Source of the DNA: Parabacteroides sp.
GTDB lineage: Bacteria; Bacteroidota; Bacteroidia; Bacteroidales; Tannerellaceae
Direction: 5' to 3'
Assembly (NCBI GenBank): GCA_019411205.1
Contig: DXRF01000069.1
Location: 1 to 12,163 of the forward strand
DNA: 12,163 bases
Shown here: one piece after another, positions 7,312 through 12,163 of the stretch
How positions within the stretch are numbered: the stretch's first letter is position 1
Layout: every line of letters starts with the position of its first letter
Program-made: the position numbers and the translations under genes
Notes under the pieces: generated by a model
Databases searched by the model: none
What the model saw: only the letters and a program-made list of their open reading frames with translations
What the model was told of the DNA's origin: nothing

Positions 7312-8964
7312 TTAGAAATACCCGTGCGTTTTCACATCTCCATATTTGAGGGCTATCTCTACCCGTTTGACAGTGAATGTACCGTCATCTTCGGACTGGA
7401 ACCCGATGCGGTTGTATCCTTGTTTGAGAACTTCGTCGGGTAGGATAAAGGCATATTCCTTTTCTTCTTTTTCCAGCCCTCGTTCCCTATCGTATAGGTG
7501 GGTGTAGGCCGGCATTTCTTTCTCAACCGCTTTTCCGTTTACCGTCAACCGGCAGGACGCCGGCCGACTGGTGCGGATGAATAGGATTGCTTCTTCCGGA
7601 TATCCTTCCTCTACCGAATCGCCGATATAAAGATCGACTTCTTTCCCTTCTCCCTTGCCTATTTTTAGCGGGAGTGGAGAGTCCGGCTTTATATTATACT
7701 GGACAACCCCGTCAGACAGTGCATATATCTTATTCCTGCCTTTCAAAGTTTCCAACGATCCTAATTCCTGAAGCAGTTCCGGCATCATGACCCGGCAAAC
7801 CTGGCCGCCGTCTTCCAGATACAGTTTCCCGTCATGTTCGGTATTGAGCGTGCCGAAATAATAATTGAACAGGTAGATCCCGTCTGCCCCCTGTGAGAGG
7901 ATATGGGAACACATCCCCCTGTGCATGCCGTGTGACCAGAATTCCCGCGGGCGGTAGCCTCCGTCGTCAATCGAACTGTAGAACGGAATGTTGAGGTCTT
8001 TCCCCATTTCTTCCCTGAACTTGGCTACCGGCATGGCAGGATCTCCCCTCCAGTGAACGCCTGTACTGATAAAATCCAGAAGTCCGAGGCGTAGCCATTC
8101 GCGTATATCCAGTCCTTTCATCATGTTTTGTTCGACTGTCGGTGCCACACGTGCGGAGAGTAGGATCTTTCTGCCTTGTTTGGCTGAAATTTCATCCACC
8201 TTCTGACGGATGTCTTTCACCAATTGCGTCATCAGCGGTGCGTTCTGCGGCCCTGTGCCCGATTTGAAGTAAACAATGAAGCGCATGAAGTCGAGGTCGT
8301 ATCCGTCGATTATGTCGGCGTAATTTTCCAATTGCTCGGAAATAATCGCCAATTTTCGGTCGCGCACTTCCTTTATGGAAAAGTCAAAAGCTCCGCCACT
8401 GTTATAGCCTTGTGTCGTGTCGTTCAGCCAGTATTCCGGATGCTGAATCCAGAAATCGGTGTACCAGATCGGACAATGGGTCGTTGTGTCATTGAAATGC
8501 AAGTCGTTCATCCGGTAGGTGATGAAGGCTTCCATCCCTTTCTCCTTGGCTCTCTTTAAAGTATAAGCGACCAAGTCCGTCCCTTCTTTTTCCAGGTTCA
8601 GATGGTTCCGGTAGTATTTTCGGAAAGAGTTGTATTGAGCTGTGTCGCAACCGCAATCCAACGTTCCGTTCAGATCGTCTCCCATCACATGGCCATATTT
8701 GGAACGAACATAAAAGAAATCGCTGCCGGAACACATCATATAAGTCGTGACTTGTGAGTTTGCCACCATATCGACACAGGAGTCCAAGTCGGCAAGCGTA
8801 AGCGGACGATATTTGAACCAGCGGTTTCCTAACAGGTCGGAACCATCGTTGTTATGAATGATCCGGAATGTCCGTTCGGGGGCTTTTTTTACATCGGGTG
8901 CACAGGCAAAGAAAGCCTGTGCACATAAAAGAATCGAGAGATAGTTAATTATAAGTGATTTCAT
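7312..8964 (-). CDS. Lipoprotein with probable TIM-barrel glycoside hydrolase-like domain, family not identified
   Basis: This 550-residue protein has a lipoprotein signal: a hydrophobic segment at 4-20 and Cys21 in FFAC-APD, so it is membrane-anchored. The body (about 32-400) has the alternating strand and helix pattern of a TIM barrel. Features include FRIIHNNDG near the start, MEAFITYRMND (144-154), GYDLDFMRF (221-229), LLSARVAPT (268-276), ISTGVHWRGD (299-308) and DGIYLFNYYFG (361-371). The acidic pair D223/D225 ending one strand resembles the active-site position of GH10-like and other retaining or unassigned hydrolases. Residues about 430-545 look like a small beta-sandwich carbohydrate-binding domain. 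I cannot name a CAZy family. It starts 14 bp after the GH92 gene, so it is co-transcribed and probably acts on the same alpha-mannose-containing glycan. No clear terminator follows other than the repeat hairpin at 7157-7244. Confidence 0.8.
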   Translation of the reverse strand: MKSLIINYLSILLCAQAFFACAPDVKKAPERTFRIIHNNDGSDLLGNRWFKYRPLTLADLDSCVDMVANSQVTTYMMCSGSDFFYVRSKYGHVMGDDLNGTLDCGCDTAQYNSFRKYYRNHLNLEKEGTDLVAYTLKRAKEKGMEAFITYRMNDLHFNDTTTHCPIWYTDFWIQHPEYWLNDTTQGYNSGGAFDFSIKEVRDRKLAIISEQLENYADIIDGYDLDFMRFIVYFKSGTGPQNAPLMTQLVKDIRQKVDEISAKQGRKILLSARVAPTVEQNMMKGLDIREWLRLGLLDFISTGVHWRGDPAMPVAKFREEMGKDLNIPFYSSIDDGGYRPREFWSHGMHRGMCSHILSQGADGIYLFNYYFGTLNTEHDGKLYLEDGGQVCRVMMPELLQELGSLETLKGRNKIYALSDGVVQYNIKPDSPLPLKIGKGEGKEVDLYIGDSVEEGYPEEAILFIRTSRPASCRLTVNGKAVEKEMPAYTHLYDRERGLEKEEKEYAFILPDEVLKQGYNRIGFQSEDDGTFTVKRVEIALKYGDVKTHGYF

Positions 8965-8978
8965 GGTGTGTCGTATGT

Positions 8979-11300
8979 TTATTCGGTTAACGAATAAGGC
9001 TTTTCCTCTGCTGTGAACTGTCTTTTCTTATTGGGACTTGAAGTCATTTGAAAGACCAGTTCGCCTCCATTCATAATGTCCTGATGGGTGATGTATGCCT
9101 TTTTGTAAGGTTGACCGTTTAGGGTGACGGATTTGATGTAACGGTTCTTGTCACTGACCTTGTCCGCTCTGACTGTAAATGTTTTTCCGTTTTCCAGGTT
9201 TACCTGCATATAGGGCAGGTAAGGAGCTCCGATCACATACTGGTCGGTTCCTGGACATACCGGATAAAAGCCCATGGCCGAGAAGATGTACCAGGCGGAC
9301 ATCTGGCCGCAGTCGTCGTTGCCGCATAAACCGTCGATATTGTTGCGGTACATACGGTTCATGATTTCACGAATCCAGTATTGCGTTTTCCACGGTTCGG
9401 TAGTCCAGCTATATAGATAAGGAATATGATGGCTCGGTTCGTTACCGTGGACATAAGTACCGAGCAGACCTTCCCGTGTCACATCTTCAGTCTGGGCGAA
9501 GAACTCGTCCGGCAGATGCATGGTGAACAGGGAGTCCAGCTTGTTGATGAAGCTGCGGTTGCCACCCATCAGGTGGATCAGGTCGGACGGAGCCTGCGGT
9601 ACATAGAAAGAATAGTTCCAGGCGTTTCCTTCGATAAAACCTTGTCCGTGTGTGCTGAGCAGGTCGATATCCTCTTTCCAGCGACCGTCTTTGTAACGCG
9701 GACAGGCGAAGCCCAGACCCGGTTTGAACACGTTCTTGTAAGAGAGTGCACGCTTCTTGTAGGTCTCTGCTGTCTGCCGGTCACCTGTCAGGAGTGCCAT
9801 GTGGTAGACCGTCCAGTCTTCGTATGCATTTTCCAACGTAACGGAAGCGGAAGTAGGGGAATTGTCAAAGGGAACATATCCTAATTGTTTATATTCATCC
9901 GTATGGTCATAATAGGGTACGTTTGAACTGCTGACCATCGCTTTGATCGCTTCCTGTTTGTCGATCGGCAAACCTTTGGTGATGGCATCGGCCAGGACAG
10001 AGACCGAGTGGTAGCCGATCATGCACCAGTTTTCGTTGCCCATATGTGACCAGACGGGAAGCAAGTGATGTACACTTTGATTGTAGTGAGCGAGCATCGA
10101 CTTTACAAGATCTGTGCTGACATCCCGTTTGATGATGTTGAACAAGGGATGCAAAGCTCGGTACGTGTCCCAGACAGAGAATACGGTATAGTTCGTAAAG
10201 CCCTCGGCTTGGTGGATATTATGATCGATTCCCCGGTATTTTCCGTCTACATCCATATAAACGGACGGGTTGATCATTGTATGGTACAAGGAAGTATAAA
10301 GCATGGATAGCTGGTCATTGCTGCCCTTTGCATCGATTACGGACAACGCGTTTTCCCATTTCCCGTTCGTTTCCTTACGGATCGTGTCAAACGATTTTCC
10401 GGTGGTTTCCGCTTGCAAGTTCTTTAAAGCCCCGTCTGTTCCGACAGCTGAAAGCGCCACTTTGATTTCGAGTGGGGCACTTCCTTCCTTGAATTCGAAG
10501 TAAGAAACGACTTTACGTCCACCGATCTCCGGAAAGTTCTCTGCTGTATTGAAACGTCGGAAACCTCCTGGATAATTGACTTTCTTCCGGTCCGTATATC
10601 CGTAACGGATAACCGGTTGGGAGAACGAGATGGCAAAATAAGTATAGTTTACGCGGCTCCATCCGTTGGTGATGCGGTAGCCGGTAACCAGGGTGTCGTT
10701 TTCGACCCGGAGGTTTGCCCACAGCACTTTGCCGTCATAATTGTAGATACCGTGGTTGAGGTCGAGTATCAGTTGTTTTTTCTGATCGGCCGGATAGGTG
10801 TATTTATGAATACCGGTTCGTTCGGTTGCCGTCAGTTGCACTTTGATCTGGTCGTCTGACAGTAACACTTCGTAGTAGCCTGGACGGGATATTTCGGTGT
10901 CGTGGCTGAACCGGGAGCGATAGCCGCTGTCCGGATTATCGGCCGTACCGGGGTTGATCTGTAACTCTCCGGTGAAAGGCATCAGCAGGATATCACCGAG
11001 GTCGGAATGTCCCGTTCCACTGAAGTGTGTATGGCTGAAGCCGACGATGGAACTGTCTTTATATTGGTAGCCGGCACAGTATTCATACGCACGAGGTTGA
11101 TAAACCCCGTCGATGTTATGAGGAATGGTATCGGTGTCAGGGCTTACCTGTACGATGCCGAACGGTGAACAGGCACCGGGGAATGTATGTCCCATCCCGT
11201 TTGTGCCGATGATCGGGTTTACCAGATCAGTCTTTTGCGCCATAGCCGGCATCGTCATGCAGGCAAGGGCGACAATCAATGATTTCATTTGTTTTTGCAT
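8979..11300 (-). CDS. GH92 exo-alpha-mannosidase, secreted
   Basis: GH92 enzymes are calcium-dependent inverting exo-alpha-mannosidases used by gut Bacteroidetes on host N-glycans and yeast mannan. I place the start at ATG 11300 (773 residues), giving the signal peptide MQKQMKSLIVALACMTMPAMAQ. The frame extends to a TTG at 11333, but that lies at the predicted transcription start. ATG 11288 is a second possibility. Motifs in this numbering are FPGACSPFG (40-48), GFSHTHFSGTGHSDLGD (87-103), EGNAWNYS (557-564, with E557 as likely catalytic acid), HGNEPSHHIPYLYSW (618-632) and GNDDCGQMSAWYIFSAMGF (660-678, with D662/D663 as likely base). Glutamate at the acid position fits a true mannosidase rather than the phosphate-uncapping members, which are reported to carry glutamine. 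Linkage specificity cannot be read with confidence. It leads the operon with the downstream lipoprotein gene. Confidence 0.93.
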   Translation of the reverse strand: MQKQMKSLIVALACMTMPAMAQKTDLVNPIIGTNGMGHTFPGACSPFGIVQVSPDTDTIPHNIDGVYQPRAYEYCAGYQYKDSSIVGFSHTHFSGTGHSDLGDILLMPFTGELQINPGTADNPDSGYRSRFSHDTEISRPGYYEVLLSDDQIKVQLTATERTGIHKYTYPADQKKQLILDLNHGIYNYDGKVLWANLRVENDTLVTGYRITNGWSRVNYTYFAISFSQPVIRYGYTDRKKVNYPGGFRRFNTAENFPEIGGRKVVSYFEFKEGSAPLEIKVALSAVGTDGALKNLQAETTGKSFDTIRKETNGKWENALSVIDAKGSNDQLSMLYTSLYHTMINPSVYMDVDGKYRGIDHNIHQAEGFTNYTVFSVWDTYRALHPLFNIIKRDVSTDLVKSMLAHYNQSVHHLLPVWSHMGNENWCMIGYHSVSVLADAITKGLPIDKQEAIKAMVSSSNVPYYDHTDEYKQLGYVPFDNSPTSASVTLENAYEDWTVYHMALLTGDRQTAETYKKRALSYKNVFKPGLGFACPRYKDGRWKEDIDLLSTHGQGFIEGNAWNYSFYVPQAPSDLIHLMGGNRSFINKLDSLFTMHLPDEFFAQTEDVTREGLLGTYVHGNEPSHHIPYLYSWTTEPWKTQYWIREIMNRMYRNNIDGLCGNDDCGQMSAWYIFSAMGFYPVCPGTDQYVIGAPYLPYMQVNLENGKTFTVRADKVSDKNRYIKSVTLNGQPYKKAYITHQDIMNGGELVFQMTSSPNKKRQFTAEEKPYSLTE

Positions 11301-11340
11301 ATACGTGTTTGTCTTATTTTCAGGGATATTCAAAAGTAAG

Positions 11341-11348
11341 CAAAGTTA
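11341..11348 (-). promoter_or_regulatory. Candidate -7 promoter element for the GH92 operon
   Basis: Read on the minus strand this is TAACTTTG, an exact match to TAnnTTTG. It would start transcription around 11334, leaving a leader of about 35 nt before ATG 11300. I see no TTTG -33 element at the usual distance. The surrounding sequence (11334-11400) is AT-rich and non-coding. Confidence 0.5.
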
Positions 11349-11420
11349 CAAATATGTAAATGTATTTTTTGTCGGATTTGTTTAGATATTTGGCTAAATG
11401 GTGAAAAGCGGACGCCAGTC

Positions 11421-11504
11421 TTAACCGACCTGTTTCCCTTTCGGATGCGATTTGCCTGTTACGGCCATCAGACCGACGATTAGGAAATAGATCAGTTCCC
11501 TCAT
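11421..11504 (-). CDS. Possible 27-residue membrane-spanning small protein
   Basis: An ATG at 11504 opens a 27-codon frame that begins MRELIYFLIVGLMAV and ends in a basic tail (KSHPKGKQVG) before TAA at 11421-11423. The hydrophobic run at residues 4-15 followed by a positively charged end is the usual design of a small single-pass membrane peptide. It lies between the terminator of the TPR gene and the GH92 promoter and does not overlap either. No clear ribosome-binding site or TAnnTTTG element precedes it. A frame of this size can arise by chance, so this is tentative; I do not recognise a family. Confidence 0.35.
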   Translation of the reverse strand: MRELIYFLIVGLMAVTGKSHPKGKQVG

Positions 11505-11521
11505 GGCAATCACTGTTGTAA

Positions 11522-11551
11522 TTCTTACGAAAATGCGTTTCCTGGTAAGAA
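11522..11551. repeat. Small inverted repeat upstream of the possible small protein
   Basis: TTCTTAC (11522-11528) pairs perfectly with GTAAGAA (11545-11551), and inside it GAAA (11529-11532) pairs with TTTC (11538-11541) around the loop ATGCG, leaving a 3-nt bulge on one side. It lies 18 bp before the small frame at 11504 (minus) and right after the TPR terminator. It could be an operator or leader hairpin; the function is unknown. Confidence 0.4.
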
Positions 11552-11552
11552 C

Positions 11553-11586
11553 AAAAAGGCCGCCTCTTTTTACAGAGGCGGCCTTT
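11553..11586 (-). terminator. Strong intrinsic terminator of the TPR gene
   Basis: A perfect 13-bp stem (11555-11567 with 11574-11586, core GGCCGCCTCT with AGAGGCGGCC) closes on a 6-nt loop. On the minus strand it is followed by TTTTTGTT. It begins about 24 bp after the TPR stop codon. The plus-strand side has only TTT, so it is mainly a minus-strand terminator. Confidence 0.9.
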
Positions 11587-11610
11587 CGGATATATGGAAT
11601 AAGTTTGTTA

Positions 11611-12163
11611 TTACTTAACCAATGCAGCGAATTCGCTGTTAGTTGCATATTTTGCAAATTCCAGGTCGATAGCAGCTTCTTTAGCCATAGCCTTGTCTGC
11701 AGCGATAGCAGCTTTCAGGTTGCTGATAACAGCGTTAGCGTCGTTTGTACGAGCAGCAACGACAGCTTTCAGGTAAGAAGTTGTAGCGTCAGGTTTAGCA
11801 ACTGCGTTCAAAGTCTGAGAAGCTTTGCTGTAATCCTTAGTCAGGATCTGAGCCAGAGCAGCGTTGTTAGACTTAACTGAACCGAAAGAGTTGGCAGCCT
11901 TAGCCCATTCGCCCTGTTCCAGATACAGAACACCCAGAGCTTCGCCTAATTCAGCAACGCCTGCAGCGCTACCGAACAACTGCTGAGCTTTAGCCTGGTC
12001 ACCCTTAGTCAGAGCGATCAAACCTAAGTTCATGTTTGCTTCCGGATTAGCTTTTACAGAGTTTGATTTGTTGAACATCTGTTCTGCCTTAGCCAAGTCA
12101 CCAGCACGGAATGCCATCATACCGATGTTGTTCCAAGTGCGGTAGCAGTTAGGATACAATTCA
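11611..12163 (-). CDS. Tetratricopeptide-repeat protein, C-terminal part (5' end outside the window)
   Basis: The frame is open to the window edge. The first residues in view (ELYPNCYRTWNNIGMMAF) are internal, and the leucine codon TTG at 12159 is not a start. TPR-type helix pairs are visible: YRTWNNIGMMAFRAGDLAKA with AEQMFNKSNSV, then EANMNLGLIALTKGDQAKA, then ELGEALGVLYLEQGEWAKA, followed by more degenerate alanine-rich helices up to the end. TPRs are protein-binding solenoids; the N-terminal half that would identify the role is missing. Codon use is very biased, with mostly GCT for Ala, AAC for Asn, GAC for Asp and CTG or TTG for Leu, unlike the hydrolase genes. This suggests a highly expressed housekeeping or envelope protein. 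It is a separate transcript unit from the GH92 operon, with its own terminator. Confidence 0.85.
   Translation of the reverse strand, partial: ELYPNCYRTWNNIGMMAFRAGDLAKAEQMFNKSNSVKANPEANMNLGLIALTKGDQAKAQQLFGSAAGVAELGEALGVLYLEQGEWAKAANSFGSVKSNNAALAQILTKDYSKASQTLNAVAKPDATTSYLKAVVAARTNDANAVISNLKAAIAADKAMAKEAAIDLEFAKYATNSEFAALVK

Noticed and set aside
9426..9884. Plus-strand open frame (152 codons) inside the GH92 gene
   Set aside because: It overlaps the most conserved part of GH92 in the opposite direction and shows no domain or start signals.
11301..11333. TTG-initiated N-terminal extension of the GH92 protein
   Set aside because: The extra residues are polar, precede the signal peptide, and start at the predicted transcription start; ATG 11300 is a better start.
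12157..12159. TTG at the window edge as a start for the TPR protein
   Set aside because: The codon is internal: the frame remains open upstream to the window end and the TPR helix begins before it.

Overview
The window looks like a chromosomal carbohydrate-degradation region from a gut Bacteroidetes, most likely Parabacteroides or Bacteroides. The evidence is the gene content (three GH28-type proteins, a GH106-type alpha-L-rhamnosidase and a GH92 alpha-mannosidase, all with export signals) and two perfect TAnnTTTG promoter elements, the Bacteroidetes -7 consensus. The genus is an inference.

Layout. (1) 1-201 is an AT-rich leader with a candidate -7 box. (2) 202-6901 (+) is a four-gene cluster with gaps of 57, 16 and 36 bp, so probably one transcript: full-length GH28, a shortened GH28-like protein, GH106-type rhamnosidase, second full-length GH28. 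It ends in an intrinsic terminator at 6929-6967. (3) 6968-7311 is a gene-free stretch between convergent operons. It carries an 88-bp array of four quasi-palindromic 22-bp units that folds into a long hairpin. (4) 11300-7312 (-) is a two-gene operon, GH92 followed 14 bp later by a lipoprotein with a probable TIM barrel, preceded by a -7 box at 11341-11348. (5) 11421-11504 (-) is a possible 27-residue membrane peptide. (6) 11611-12163 (-) is the 3' part of a TPR protein with very biased codon use and a strong terminator. It runs off the window.

How the genes fit together. GH28 enzymes remove or cleave galacturonic acid linkages and GH106 enzymes remove alpha-L-rhamnose, so the plus-strand cluster fits stepwise dismantling of a rhamnogalacturonan pectin in the periplasm. 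GH92 enzymes are exo-alpha-mannosidases, so the minus-strand pair points to alpha-mannose glycans (fungal mannan or host N-glycans) and is probably a separate function. No SusC/SusD pair, sulfatase, hybrid two-component sensor or sigma/anti-sigma pair is present, so any regulator and importer lie outside the window.

The most unusual item is the second gene of the plus-strand cluster (1744-2496). It is an intact, secreted GH28 relative that has lost all three catalytic aspartates and the whole C-terminal half, yet is placed directly before the rhamnosidase with a strong ribosome-binding site between them. The two full-length GH28 proteins also lack the usual polygalacturonase histidine and the Arg-Ile-Lys motif. 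The minus-strand lipoprotein could not be assigned to a named family.
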